The notes under the pieces: model-generated
The model's database searches: none
Seen by the model: the letters and a program-made list of their open reading frames with translations, nothing else
What the model was told of the DNA's origin: nothing
From: Monosporascus cannonballus
Taxonomy: Eukaryota > Ascomycota > Sordariomycetes > Xylariales
Direction of reading: 5' to 3'
Assembly (NCBI GenBank): GCA_004154925.1
Contig: QJNS01000179.1
Coordinates: 62,001 to 126,000, forward strand
DNA: 64,000 nt
Program-made: the position numbers and the translations under genes
Shown here: positions 47,609 to 61,665 of the stretch, piece after piece
Layout of the letters: every line of letters starts with the position of its first letter
Numbering within the stretch: the stretch's first letter is position 1

Positions 47609-49504
47609 CGATTTTATATAGACCGATATACTTGAGATTGAGGTTTTTATTAGTTTTTTTTATTTGAATATTTTTGGTAACGAAGTAAACCATTTTCTGT
47701 TTTTCACAAGTTGGTCCCTTTAATCGCTTTTTGTTATAATATTTATTTATCTGATTTCGTACGAATTTTAATTCTGTTTTTATTTTCTAGTGCTATTATT
47801 TTAACTGTTTTGACGTTAGGATTGCTTTAACGTTAACTGGGTTTTTTTTTATAAAAATCTCGGTATATTTCGGACGTAAAATCAAGATTGCCGTTAATTA
47901 AAATAATTTTGATACTTTTGTAATAACTGGTATTATAAGCTAAGTAGGCGGTAGGTAACTTTTTCACTTTATTATTTTCTTCATAATTAATATAATACCG
48001 GAAATATATTTTTAATATATAATTTAACCACTTTATTTTTCCGTTCGATTAAAGTTTAAACTCGTTAAATAATTTATAATATAAGACTTTGTTAAAACTT
48101 TTAAAGTAAGCGTAATCCGATTGTTTGAAATAATTTCGTATAATGATTCGGATAGATTAAAAATGTTTTTACAGAAAATATATGCTATTTATTCGGTATT
48201 TATATTTTTCAATAAGGTAAGAAATATAAATAATCATGCAAATCGATTAATAATAACGAAATTATTATTATAATATATTTCTGTTATTAGATTTTCGGAT
48301 AAGGGAAGTTTAATAATACAATCCATTATAACTAATTTCTATAGCTTTTTCGATACTGGTAATAGTTGTAATTTTTCGTATAACTTATGTCGTCGTACTT
48401 TGGCGTTATTACAAAGGTTGTATTATCGTTGTATTTTTTAAATTATTGTTTTTATTTTAAAACAGGAGTAAATACGTTAAAATTGCTTTAAATTTTGTAA
48501 ATCCGTGAATGTTTATATAGTTAATGTTTATATATATGGCGTATTAGATTTATTTAATATTTGTCTAAAATTTGAAAGTCTTTTCATTTTTTGTTTTTTG
48601 TTAAACTATTGTTATATTTTTTTTAAATTTCTTGATACACGTTATATAGTATAACCAGTATTGTCGTAATTTAGCGTAAATATAAGTATTGTTTTGAAGT
48701 AATACCGAAAATTATATATTTAGCATTATCTAATATTTTTTCGAAATTTGATTACTTATTTAAAGTATCGGCTTTATCGTTTTTTGAGCCTTTTTGTAAA
48801 TAATAACGAAGTTAAAGTTTATTAATTCTTTTACGTATCGTAATTATTGTTTCGTAAGTTCTTTAGTCGTAATAATACGGGTAAAATTTTAATAATCTGT
48901 ATAGATTTTAATCAAATAAAAGCTTTTTTTAAGGAAGTATTTGAATTTCTTAATACCTATAGCGATAGCTATAAACTTTTTATTTGAAATATCGTAATTA
49001 AGTTCGACTCCCTTTAACTTGTATAAAGGGAATGTGTTGAAATATAATTTGCCTTAATTATTTCGTTATCCGATTACTGTATTTAATGCGTAATTCGAAA
49101 TATCGAGTTTTAGTTTAACGAAGCGTATTAAATTGTATATTATTAGCTTTCGTTCGTTAATAATTATATTTTTAATTCTCTAGAACACTTTTTTCGTTTT
49201 AATATTTATTTTATTTTTTTATAAGATTAATTAAGATTATAGTTATTTTGCTAAAATCTCGAATGAATTTTTCGTAATAATTGACGAATCTAAAGAATGC
49301 CTGTAGTTCCTTAACTCTTGTTAACGTCTACTATTCTGTAATTATAGCGATTTTTTGGATTTATTCTGATATGTCTTAGAGTAATAATATGTCCTAGATA
49401 TTTTACTTTTTAGATATAAAATTAATTTTTCTTTGCATTAATTAAGAGCCTTACGTCTTCTAAAACTTAAAAAACTTTATAAACGTATTTTATATAGCGT
49501 ACTA

Positions 49505-51491
49505 TATAAGTGAGCTAAATATACAAATAAGCTGAACATTTTTTGGCGTTTCGTAACAACAAATTTAAATAAAATAATCATAACGCAGTAAATTAACTCA
49601 ACCTAATCGACTTTTTTATGGTTAAACGTATTTACAGCTTTTTTACAAATACGCGCATTATGTCCGAGCTTGCTACAAACGCTATATTTCTGTTCTTTCG
49701 TTTAAACCCTTTTACGACGATTATTTTCAGTTTTTGTTAGTTGCAATTATGTTATGGCTGCACCATGCCATTACGCCATCAGGGCAAAAGATCAGTGGAA
49801 TGATCGCAATTGTGGCAATCATCCTGGTGCTTACAGCCGTATAAGAGCTGTTACAGTGGACAAGGCCGTAACAAATTGTTTATTATTACTTTTTTTCGTG
49901 GCTATAAAAACTTATGCCTTTCTTATAGTAAATGTTTCTCCTTTTTAAAAACGTATATATTTAGTTTTTCGACGTTTATTGAGAATGTAATTTGTTTCGC
50001 GAAAGTAATTATTTTTCTTCCAAAAAAACGATTTTGTATAAAAGTATTAATTTACTTTTTGTTATAAGATTAACCGATTTAACCATATTTATTAGCGAAT
50101 TATCTTAGTAATTTCTAATTTTTCTTTGCAAATAACGTCCCCGTTAAATTACTTTAATAATATTCTTAGAGGTTTTCACAAGTAGAAAGATAACGAAATT
50201 AGCAAAAGTAAGCGGCGAAACGGTCGGTATAGGTATCACTAGAACTTCTAATTAGAAAAAAACGCGACTAAGATTGAATGAAATAAATCACGTTTTTATA
50301 AATCCGGATTTAATATTATCGGTCGTTATGGTAGTTTTAACCGCGTTATAGAAACCGGCGATAAAATCTTTCTTAGCAATATAAGTAACGTATCGCCGTA
50401 TAAAACTTTCGATATATAGCAAATAAGCGCGTTTTAATACGAAAAAAAACAAAATATGTTAAAGGGTTAAAATCGATAAAAGAAATAAGCAAATAAATAA
50501 AACGTAATAATATCGTTATTCGCATAATAATTTTCGAATTTGATCGAATAATACCTTTCGTAGCCGTCAGCGATAGGAAAATATTTCGAATTTTTAATAC
50601 GCGTTTTATTATATTTGTCGAAATATTTAATCCATTTTAAACCCAGTTTATTTATTGTGTAGCCGTTTTCGCTTACAACAAATCTTTAGCCGAATAAAAG
50701 TAAGATATCGGTGAATCAGCGAAAAAAGTAATATTTTTTAGCAAAAATAATAAATAAGAGTAAAACTCAGCCTTAAAAGTTAATAGCTTATATTATTATG
50801 GACCATTTTCGATTTTGTTACTGGACTTATTTAGGTTTTCCACCTTTTTTAGTAATAATAATAACTATATCTATTTTTATAAGAAGTTTTATTAAGAATT
50901 CCGTTTCGTCCAAGTTATAAATATCTTTTTTAACGATATTATATTTTACAATTATAATTCGAACAAGCTTAAATTATTTGCGAAACATTTTTAAATTTCC
51001 CTATAAATTCTTTTAATAATTTATCGGTCGATTTAAACGTATTTTAAGTTTTTTTTTTGCCGTTTAATAAAGTTAAATATCTAATTACCTTTAACGTATA
51101 TTGTAATGCGCTGCGTAAATAGCAAATTCGTCATATTTTTAACGTATTAAAGTCTCATAGAAAACGTTCGCATATTTAGATTAAGAACTTTTTCGATAAT
51201 CGATTTTTTCTTCGATCGGCGTTAATTTTTGTAAAAGAAAAATAATATCGGCTCGGGCGCGTATATTATTATATCGTATTTTTAAGGTGGAATATAGGAC
51301 ATTACAAATAGAAGTAAGCTTTTTATAACTAATTTTTGAGTTATTTTTCTTAGCCTAAACGGCTAGGTTCATTTTCGATTTTTTTGTAAGCCGTTCTATA
51401 TCGTAGTTATTAAGAAATAAGTAATTGAAGTCGGATAGTAGAATTGTTAAAAGAAAGTGTCTAGCTCATTTGTGTGTCCAGCTCACTTGTG
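49505..51491 (-). mobile_element. Complete pogo/Fot1-like DNA transposon (1,987 bp)
   Basis: Terminal inverted repeats: TATAAGTGAGCTAAATATAC on the left and GTGTGTCCAGCTCACTTGTG on the right, the left changed at CpA sites. TA duplicates lie at 49503-49504 and 51492-51493. Minus-strand transposase relics: first DDE block I-Y-N-L-D-E-T-E-F (about 50905-50935), then R-K-W-S-type sequence, and a C-terminal zinc knuckle C-S-K-L-G-H-N-A-R-I-C (about 49645-49680). This knuckle after the DDE domain is usual for fungal pogo elements. RIP-degraded. Inserted between the reverse transcriptase and RNase H of gypsy E, just downstream of its palm box. A 124-bp LTR-like insert lies at 49750-49873. Confidence 0.88.
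49750..49873. repeat. 124-bp LTR-like insert inside the pogo element
   Basis: A GC-balanced patch in RIP-degraded DNA, starting TGTTATGGCTGCACC and ending GGCCGTAACA, so its ends are inverted (TGTTAYGGC). Flanks are AATTA (49745-49749) and AATTG (49874-49878), a 5-bp duplication with one G/A difference. It interrupts the transposase upstream of its zinc knuckle. Its termini resemble those of element B's LTR. Too short to be sure of its class. Confidence 0.62.
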
Positions 51492-52822
51492 TAATACGTT
51501 ATACCATTTCCGTTTTCAAAAAGATAAGGATGTCGTTAAGGTAGCATATAATAAAAATATCAAGGTACTTTCGTAATATATAATTTATTATTTGCTGAAA
51601 GGTTGCTAATACGTTCCTAAATTTTATTAGCGTAACCAAGTACTTAAATAGTCCGTATTTCGTTTAAAAAAATATTTTTTATACGTATCTTTTTTTAATT
51701 TTAATAAGATTATACTTATTTTTAGAGTCTAATGTTGTAAATTATTTAGTTCCGTAAAGTCGGTTTTTTATTTTTGTAATTAGGGGTAATAATAATCGAT
51801 CCATAATAATAATATTGTTTAGTGATTAATAATTAATTAGAAATTGAACATTTCTATTTTTTAGGGATACGAAAAATATAAGATATTTTGCTAATATTTT
51901 CGAATGTTAAATCTATCCTTTTTGTAACCGATTTTTCAAATACTTTTTAAAAACGCGTAATTCGTTTCCATTAAGGTTATAAATAAGATAGAATTTATTA
52001 AAAAAAACTTTTTAAGGATTATCTTACAATTTTATTAGTTATATTCTAGTAATTTTGTATCAAGCTCTTTCTTAAAAAGTTACTTATATTAATAATATTA
52101 TGGTAATATATTAAATACTTCTTTAACTTTTAGAATTATTATTTTAAATCGTTATTTAATTGCCTTAGTTTCGTTTTAATAATTATAATAATACGTCGTA
52201 TTTTTTTACAATTATTTTTATTATATTTTATTCCTTTGAGTGTTACGGTGTTTAATGCGTCCTTATATATATTTTTATTGCTATTTTCGATCGAATATTA
52301 AGATTTTATATTTTCGGTTTTTATTTATTGAAAGGAGATAATATCAACCTTACTTAGTTAATTTCTTTATTGATTAAGATTTTATACTAATATATCTATA
52401 CTCATTTTAAAGTCAAATCGTAATTCCGAAGTAAAACGATATCGAAGTTTATTATTTGATATTACTTTTAAATACAAATCTCGAAGTAATTAATTCTGCG
52501 TAAAATATTGCTATTATTATAAACAAATTCTTGATTTTCGGCGTTGGTAATTATATAAGGTTTGAATTTATATTTCAATAATAATTTAAGCTTATTAGCT
52601 ATATTAGATATAATGTAAAATCCGCCTAGAATTTCGTAATCCATTATTATAATATATTAATAATTTTCGATTTATATGTTCAAAGTAATAAGGTTATTAA
52701 CGACTTTTATCATCGCGTTTAAAGTCTTTTTTGAAAAAACTTTTCGATTTTTCTAAGTTTCGTTATTTTATAGCTTTTATATAAGTAACTTTTTCATTTA
52801 ATTCTTTTTCGAATTTATCGAA

Positions 52823-55800
52823 TGTTACGACCTGACAGGCTCCGGCCTCAGGAAACGGTCAACGAGGATGACACGGGCCACCTCCCGGGTCACGTAAGGG
52901 GTGCTCAGCAAAGATCTGCTAAACACGACTAATCAGCACTAAGCAACTGCTCAGCAAAAATTGGCTGAACATAATCAAATAAAGATAAATAATAATACTA
53001 AGTACCAATATATTTATATATATATGTTTATTATTTCCATAATTTAGATAATTTTAGCTTGTAATATAATATCGTTATTTAAGGCACTTTTAATATTACG
53101 AAACGTAATACGATTATTATATCCTTTATTTAAATTCTTACGATATTTCTGCTAATATAAAGACGTTCAATTAAGGTTTAATAATTAATTAAACCCCTTA
53201 ACCGTTATACGTTACAAGATTTTATTTAATAATACTGTTAAACTTTGGACAATATCACCGACATTATGTCTACTAGCAAATAACCCAAACCGCTTATTTA
53301 CCAGATCCCTGATTACTCGGACATTAAAATAGAATCCAAAAAGGAAAAAAAGAAACCTCGCCTTATTCGCGAAAAAGCTCTTCGACGTCTGGATACCATA
53401 AACGAACGTATTATTTAACTTAAAAAATAATAATAATCTTATAACGTCCTTTTAAGCTGCCTATAAAAAACTTAAAGAAAAAAAGCTCTCGAAACCGGAA
53501 AATCCTTTCGAACAAACCAAATTATCCAGCTAAATTCCACCAAAAAACCAAAAAAAAATGTTAAGCCTTTTACGCCAGAATTTTTCGATAAAACCTCGAT
53601 TAAATTATGATTATTCCTAACTTAATACCAAATATATTTCGGGTATTTTTCTATTCGATTAATTACGCCTATTACATAAATCGAATTCGTAATCGGACGA
53701 TTTACCGAAAACGCGGCCATTTAATTCGAACCCGTTATAAAAAAAATACATTACCCTATTAATCGAAAAACGAAACCTAAAGGTAATACGAATTTATAAT
53801 AATTACGAATAATTCGAATAAATATTAACGAAAACTTTCGGAATAATAAACGAAAAAATTAAAAACCGAAATATAAATTTAATAATTATAATAAAAACAA
53901 TTTATATATAATTACAACAATACGTTAATTTAATTAACCGCTAAATTAAATTAAAAACAAGAAATATTAGTAACTAAATTTTTTCATAATCTAAAAAAAT
54001 ATAAAAATAAGTTTTAAATTTAATCGGCTTAATTATTTATCGGATTATATCGTTATAATAATTAAAATTAACGATTGATTATATGCCTAACGTATTAAAA
54101 ATATTAAAGGAAAAAACGATAATAAATCCTGATATACGGTTAATACTAACGCTTTTTAACGCAATAACATTTCTTACGACATAAAACTAGGACTTATAAA
54201 ACTAAAAGTTATTTATAAAAAGGATTAAAGCTAAACCAAATGCTACAATTACAACAAAATGGAATATAAGATATTGTAATATAAGGTACTTAAACAACTC
54301 TATTAAAACGACTAAAAATTAATACCTAAAAGATAATTTAAAAGAAATCAAAAAAATGAAAACAAACTTATTAACATAATTCGGCCTAAGTACGTACTAC
54401 GTCCCCTATGATAAGAAATCCAACGAAAAATACGAAAACCAGAAAATTAACATAATAAATATCGCAAATATAATATAAAGTATTATAAGGATAATGACGC
54501 GAATACTAAGATTAAATAAAAAAATCTATCCCGGAACCCCTAATCGATACGACAAAATACACGCTACATATTATCGACGACGAAACTATCTCGATTACTA
54601 AAAATGGAAATAATATATTTACGAATAGATTATCTATATATATTATAAAAATTCAATTTTCTTAACATTATCGAAAATAACAAAAATGATAAATACTAAT
54701 ATTAACACTTTCAATCTATAACTTTAGAAAATATTTAATAATTGGCCGAAACAAAACGGTAGCTTAAAGACAAATAATGCTGGTAAAAAGAACCGTTGTA
54801 TTATTATTAATAATATAATTACCAAACGGAAAAAACGTTAACTCAGTATATAATAAAAAATATTGCCAAAAAGCTATTATAAATTTTTATTTGTAATTGA
54901 TATTTATTATAAATTCTTGCGAAAACAAATTATTCAAAAATAAGACGTCAATTTACGAAAATACTATAAAAAATAATTAGAACGGCGTATAATAGGATAT
55001 AATCGTAAGCATAAAAAAGAGATTACTTGATAAAAAGAAAATTTACAATGAATTTAAAAATAATTAATACAATTCGAAAAATAATACGTCAGTAATAACG
55101 ACAAATATAATAATTTAACGCATTAAATGCAAAAATATAAATAAAGCTTAATAAATTCGAATAAGAATTAAAAGAAAAAAATCGCTTATAAAAGAACTGT
55201 AAAACGAGGAAACCCGGAAAAGTTAAAAAAAAAGAATATTAAAAAAGGCTTTAAACGTAACGATAAAAGTTATTAATAACCTTATAATTTTAGAAATACA
55301 AATCGGAACGTATTAGTATACCGTAATAGTAAACTGCAGAATTCTAAGCGGAAATTATATTATACTAAATATAATTAATAAGCTTAAACTGTTATAAAGA
55401 TATAAATTAAAACTCTATATAATAACAAATACTAAAAGACAAAATTTCGCATACGATAACGAAAAAATTATACGCGAAATTAATTATTTCGAGATTTTTA
55501 TTTAAAGATAATATTAAACCGTTAATTTCGATATCGTTTTACTTAACAATTACGATATAATCTTAGAGTTATTATAAATACGTTAGCACGGAATTTAAAT
55601 TAATAAAGAGATTAATTAGCTAAAGTTTATTTTATACCTTATTAATAAATACAAAAAGAAATTAAGATCTTAATATTCCATAGATAATAACGACAAATAC
55701 AAATATAAGGATATAATTAAAACCTTATTACCTAAAAGAATAAAACATAAAAAAATGAGCATCAAAAAAATACGATACATCTTTATTATTATTAAAGCGA

Positions 55801-58800
55801 AATTAAGGTAATTAAATAACGATTTAAAATAATAATAGCAGTTTTAAAAATCAAAACCTTAATTAATATACTATTATAATACTATAAATAGGAATAGCTC
55901 TTTAAAAAGGAATTCGATACGAAATTACCAGAACATAACAAATAGAATTACGAAATAATTCTTAAAAAAAGAATTTTCGACGAAGTTTTACCTTATTTAT
56001 AACCTTAGCGGAAACGAATTACGCATTCTTAAAAAATACCTGGAAAATGCGTTACAAAAAAGATAAATTCGATTTTCAAAATTACCAACAAAATATCCTA
56101 TATTTTTCGTACCAAAAAGAAAACGAAAAATTTCGACTTACGCTTAATTATTAAAAATTAAACGATATTAATATTAAAAATCGAATATTATTATCTTTAC
56201 TTATAAAGATTAAAAACCGACTTTACGGAGCCTAATAATTTATAGAATTTAATTTTAAAGATAAATATCATTTTATTAAAATTAAAAAAGAATACGAACA
56301 AAAAAAATTTAGAATAAAATACGGATTATTTAAGTATTTTGTTACGCTAATAAAATTTACGAACGTATTAGCAATCTTCCAGCAAATAATAAACCATATA
56401 TTACGGAAATATTTCGATATTTTTATAGTTTGTTATTTCGACATTATTTTTATTTTTTTTAGAAATGAAAAAAATAAATATAAAATATATTTATAAAGTT
56501 TTCAAGTTTTATAAATAATAAGTACAATATTTGAAATATATTATTATCTTCGAATATATTAGAAAAAAGTCTTACAAAATTGCTGCAATTACAAAATAGT
56601 AAACGTTAACAATATTTAAGGAGGTATAGGTATTCTTTGGATTCGCTAATTACTATATAAAGTTTATTCGAAATTTTAGCAAAATAATTATACCTTTAAT
56701 AAATCTTACGAAAAAAAAGTTTACAAAAATATTCGGAACGGAAAAAATATTTCAAAATATTAAAGATATAATTATTAACAAATTAGTATTAATTATATGC
56801 TATTTAAACCGCCTCGTTAAGCTAAAAACCGATATTTCGGATTACGCGTTAGGTATAATAATCGGATAATAAAACGATTAAAGCAAATTATACCTTATTA
56901 TATTTTTTTCGTATAAGTTAAAAAGACCGAACTTAATTACGACATTTCAAATAAGGAATTTATAGCTATTATTATAGCATTCTAAAAATTTAAATATTTC
57001 TTAAAAAGAAATTTGTGCTAAATTAAGATTTATACGAATTATCAAAATTTTACCCGATTTACTATAACCAAAGAATTTATCGGACGATAATTTCGTTATG
57101 TAAAAATTTTAGCGAATATCGATTTCGTTATTATCTATAAGAAACGTTTAAAGAACGACAAAGCGAATACTTTAAGTAAGTGATTAAACCCTAAAGAAAA
57201 ATTGATTAAAATTAATTATATAATTTTTAATATTATTATTAAAAAATATTTACCCCCGCAATAAATTACGATAATTCGGGTAATACCATTTGATATATAT
57301 TAAAAGATTTATCAATATAACGATATTTTTCTAAAAAGCTAAAAAAACAAATAAAATATACATTTTAAAAAAATGCCAAAGAGATTTAATATAAAATATA
57401 TTCGAATATCAGTTATATTAATATCCAGGGATTTACGAAACCTTAAAACGGCTTTAATATATATATATATTTTTAAAAAATAAAATTAACAGTACTGAAA
57501 ATTATACGGCAACATAATATTTGTGCCAAAATAAAGGTTCGACGATATAAGCTATACGGAAAATTACAACCATTATTAATCGCAAAAATAATTATAATAT
57601 TTAATTATATTCAATTTTATTACCAAATTTCCTATATCTAAAAAACCACTTACAAAAATATATTACGATATTATTTTCGTAATCGTCGACGGATTTACGA
57701 AACCTTCTTATTTTTTACCATATTACAAAAACATAAATGCTAAACAAATAATATATATATTTTTAAAAATATATCTTTAGCACATTCGAATTATTAATAA
57801 AAATTATTTTAAATAAAAAATTAAGATTTGCATTTAAAATTTACCGAGGCTTAATAATTTATATCGGCCTAAATTATAAATTATTTAACGTATTTAAACC
57901 TTAAATAAGTATATAAACAAAACGAACGAACTAAATTTTAAAAACTTATTTACTGTATTATATTAATTACGAACAAGAAAACCGGGTTAAAAATTATTAA
58001 TCGTATAATTAACTTATAATACCTGTTATTATAAAAGTATTAAAAAAATATTAACGAATGCAAATTTTGGTTTTATTTTAAATATGTATAAAAAAACATA
58101 ATAATAATCTAATTAATATCAAAACAATTTTTACGCTTAGATAATTACGATAATTATATTAAGAAATAAAAATAAAATTAAAATACGTACGGAATTAAAT
58201 AAAGAAATATTATAACCAGAAAAAATAAAAGTATTAATTTTCGAAAAGAGGAAAATAATTTTTTTCGTTACCAAAAATATTTAAATACAACAACATAATA
58301 AAAATTTCGATTTCAAATATATCGACCCATATAAAATTATCAAGAAAATCTCAGAAAATAATTACTAATTAGAATGTTTACTAAATATTAAACTTTATTT
58401 AATTTTTTACGTTTTTTTTACTTTGGTTAACAGTAAATATAATTAGAATATATACGGTATAAAACAATATGAAAATAAAAAGGATTTACTAAATATCTAA
58501 TCAAATAAAAAAAGCACCCGGATTCCGAAAACACCTAAAAACTCGCCAAAAACCTTATTAGCGCATAATACCTATTAAAAACTTTTTATTAGTAATAACG
58601 GAATTACTAAAAATAATTACGTCTTAATTAATATTTTTACCGAATTAATCGATATTGCCGATACTCGACTAATTTACGGAACCAACGAGAAGAACCAATA
58701 CAGCTATAAAAGTTTCGGCGATAATCTATTCTTAATGTTTTTATTTTTTCAGCTTTTCTAAAAATTATAATTTTCGTTATATTATTTTTATTTTTTTAAA

Positions 58801-59602
58801 ACGAAAAAAGGTTTTTTATTTTCGAAAACGAATTAAAAGCGTAATAATTTCGCTTATTTCCTATTAATAACGTTTTTTTATAAAAATTCTTTTCATTTTA
58901 AACGTTAATTTTTAATACCAATGTTTTTAGGAAAAAGAAAACGCCAGTTTTATTATAAGAACATTTATGTTTAACGTAAACTTGATATTTTAAAACGTTT
59001 TCCATTATTTTGCATTTTTAACCTTTAGAAAAATATAAAAAATATAATATAATTTTAAAATTAAATTCGTCAAAAATAAAAAGGAGATTTTGCCGACGAA
59101 TAGTAAAGGAAACCTGGCGACGACTTTTAGTAATGCGACTCGATATCGTAGGAAACCGGTAATATTTACCAGGAAAAATAAAATTTTAAGGGTAAAATTT
59201 GGAAGGAAAGGAGATCGTGTTACAACTTGATAGGCTTCGGCCTTAGAAAACGATTAACGAGGTTAATACGGACTACCTCCAGAGTTATGTAAGGGGTGCT
59301 TAGCAAAGATCTGTTAAATACGATTGATCAGCATTGAGCAACTGTTTAGGTAAAATTCACTAAGCATAATTAAGCAAAGAGAAGTAATAATACCAAGCAC
59401 CAATATATTTATATGTATGCTTATTATTTGCATAGCTTAGATAGCATTAGCTTGTAATATAACATCGTTATCTAAGGCACCTTTGAAATTACGAGACGTA
59501 ATACGATTACTATATCCATTGCTCAGATTCCTACGATACTCTTGCCAATATAAACTCGCATAACTAAGGTTTAATAGTTAGTTAAACCCCCTAGCCGCCA
59601 CA
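52823..59602 (+). mobile_element. Complete Ty3/gypsy chromovirus C, RIP-inactivated
   Basis: The LTRs are 52823-53209 (387 bp) and 59218-59602 (385 bp), starting TGTTACGACC and TGTTACAACT; the 3' copy ends GCCGCCACA. A perfect target duplication TCGAA lies at 52818-52822 and 59603-59607. A purine tract (GGAAGGAAAGGAGATCG) precedes the 3' LTR. Same family as A and D. The first 170 bp of the 5' LTR are GC-balanced and the remainder is AT-rich. Inserted into the minus-strand gypsy E. Confidence 0.93.
53266..59217 (+). pseudogene. gag-pol of chromovirus C, decayed
   Basis: Gag begins at ATG 53266 (M-S-T-S) and hits a TAA at the sixth codon where CAA is expected. Further relics: zinc-knuckle remains near 54240; reverse transcriptase palm box Y-F-D at 56434-56442, where alignment with copy A shows a 3-bp deletion of the second catalytic Asp; RNase H block T-D-I-S-D-Y-A-L-G (56829-56855); integrase core V-I-V-D-G-F-T-K (about 57682-57705); and a chromodomain with P-D-S-E-N-T at about 58510-58540. 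Stops every few codons, mostly TAA/TAG in place of CAA/CAG or TGG. Non-functional. Confidence 0.85.
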
Positions 59603-61459
59603 TCGAATTTTATCTATATTTCTTTATATAATACGTTAAACTGTTATATTTATTATTATTTCCAGCGCATTGTTTTTTAGAATTATATTAATTATTTTTG
59701 ATTTGGTTACAATGTTTTCCTTATTAGATACATAATTTTTTTATAATTTCGACCGCATCTTATTATACGTCGTATTAGCAATCGCTCCATAGCTCGTCTG
59801 TAAATTAACGTATTTTTTTCTTAATAGCTTTTTTTTCATTAAGGTTTATAATAAATGCTAATTAAAAATAAAGATTTGTAATAGCTTTTTAGTAATGGTT
59901 TTTACGATATGCTAGACTAATTCTTTTTTCTATTTAATAGTTACATTATTTATACCAATAAAAAAGGTTTTTTAACGAGTATTACCTTTTTTAAGTTAAA
60001 TTTTTGTTTCAATTAGTTAATAAATCTTATTTTCTAGAGCTATAAATCGAAAATATCGATATTATTATTTATTATTTTTATTACTTCTCGTTTAGTTTAA
60101 AACGTCGAATTTCTTATAATATATGCGAGTAATTCTTTTATAAATATGCCGTTTTTTTTCTTTATAATTAAGGTATTCCCGTTATCGGCAAAATATGGCG
60201 TTTATTTTGCCGTACTAATCAGAGTTCCTAGAATAGACGTTTTTTGTCCATTTTTAATATTTTTGAACTATTCTCTAAAGGTATTTTTCTATTTTTTAAA
60301 TCCTTTCTAAGTTAGATTTTTGGGTTTTTATATTTTTTGTCGAACTTTTTATTAAAATAACTCGTATTTGTATTAGACTCGAATTATGTTAATAACTTTA
60401 TTATCGTTTTTTATTTATTTTTAGATTATCTTTTCAATATAGATATCTAGTTATCTTATTGTAATTTCTTAGATGCTTGATATTTAAAAACTTTATATTC
60501 TATTTTACTATATTTAAAGCATTAAATTTGGCTGTTGTCTTTTTTAGACCGTATCCAGGTTTATAGATCTCGGTTTTATGTCGTAATAAATATTATTACG
60601 TCGAATAATATTAGAATTAGTCGTATATCGAAACTTATTATTATTTTTTTTCTTTAATATCTTTAGTATACCAGATGTATTACCTGTCGTTAATTTTAAT
60701 TATTATAATGATATTCATCCGATAAATGATAGGGTTAATTAATCATTAAAAATTTTATATTTCTTTTTTTATATTATAGAAAAACTTAATTATTAAGATT
60801 TTATTATTTTTAATTTAATTTAGATACGAGTTAAACAAACATATTACCGTAATTAAATATTAATGCTTTTTATCGTAATTACTCAATATATATTTCGGCC
60901 TTTGTGTTTTTATTTATTAATTCGATAATATTCGTTAATATCTATCCAAATTATTCGTAATTGTTATAAATTTATATTATTTCCGTATTTTGTTTTTCCG
61001 CCGATAAAATAACATATTCTCTTAAAACAGGCTTAAATTAAATGGCCGTATTTTCGTTAAATTGTTTAATTGCAAATTCGATTCGTATAATAAATATAAT
61101 AAATCGAATAAAAAAGCATTCAAAATATATTCAGCATTAGGTTAAAAGTGGTTATAACTTAATCGAAATGCAGTTACAAGGTTTCGACTTAAAAGGTTTA
61201 AAAACCTTTTTTAGTTTTTTGGTAAAATTAGGCTAAATAATATGGCTTGTTCGAAAAGGTCTTTTAATTTCGAAAGTTTTTCTTTTTTTTTCTTAAGCTT
61301 TATATAAACGTTTTAAAAAATATCGTAAAATCGTTTTTATCTTTTTTAAGCTAAATAATACGTTCGTTTATAGCATCTAAGCGTCGAAAAAAATCTCTTC
61401 GAAAAAGGCGAAATTATTTCTTTTTTTTCCGATTTTATTCCAATATCTAGATTATTAAG

Positions 61460-61665
61460 TGTAAGAATACAGCCTCTATAAGGATGAGGCTAGTAGCCGA
61501 CCAGCCACCGATCAGCCACCGGCCCACTTACTAATATAAATCCACTATCTGGCAGCTAATGGAAAACGCTAGATAAAAGTAACCTAATACACTTACTTCT
61601 TAGAATACGCTCTGCGACTGGTAGAAGATCACTTTACCCAGCTCACAGCTATTTATTATCTTACA
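61460..61665 (+). repeat. 206-bp direct repeat, LTR-like, right copy
   Basis: Begins TGTAAGAATACAGCC and ends TTATCTTACA; aligned with 47402-47608 it differs at about a score of positions, mainly transitions. To its left lies the truncated gag of gypsy E. Flanks TTAAG and CCCAG do not match each other or those of the left copy. Confidence 0.75.

Larger units (their letters stand above)
47609..61459 (-). mobile_element. Minus-strand Ty3/gypsy remnant E carrying two nested elements
   Basis: Minus-strand coding relics, from right to left: gag resembling that of A, C and D (61150-61459, with N-E-R-I); reverse transcriptase palm box C-Y-L-N-D-I-L-I-F at about 51517-51546, first Asp changed to Asn; RNase H D-I-S-N-Y-A-L near 49075-49115; integrase core about 48200-48450; and a G-P-Y-like end (I-G-L-Y-K-I) at 47610-47632. 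Both ends stop at the 206-bp repeats: gag lacks its first dozen or so residues, and integrase lacks its tail and any chromodomain. The pogo element (49505-51491) and chromovirus C (52823-59602) are inserted in it. Heavily RIP-mutated. A short piece beyond the right repeat (61666-61818) may belong to another gypsy copy. Confidence 0.78.
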
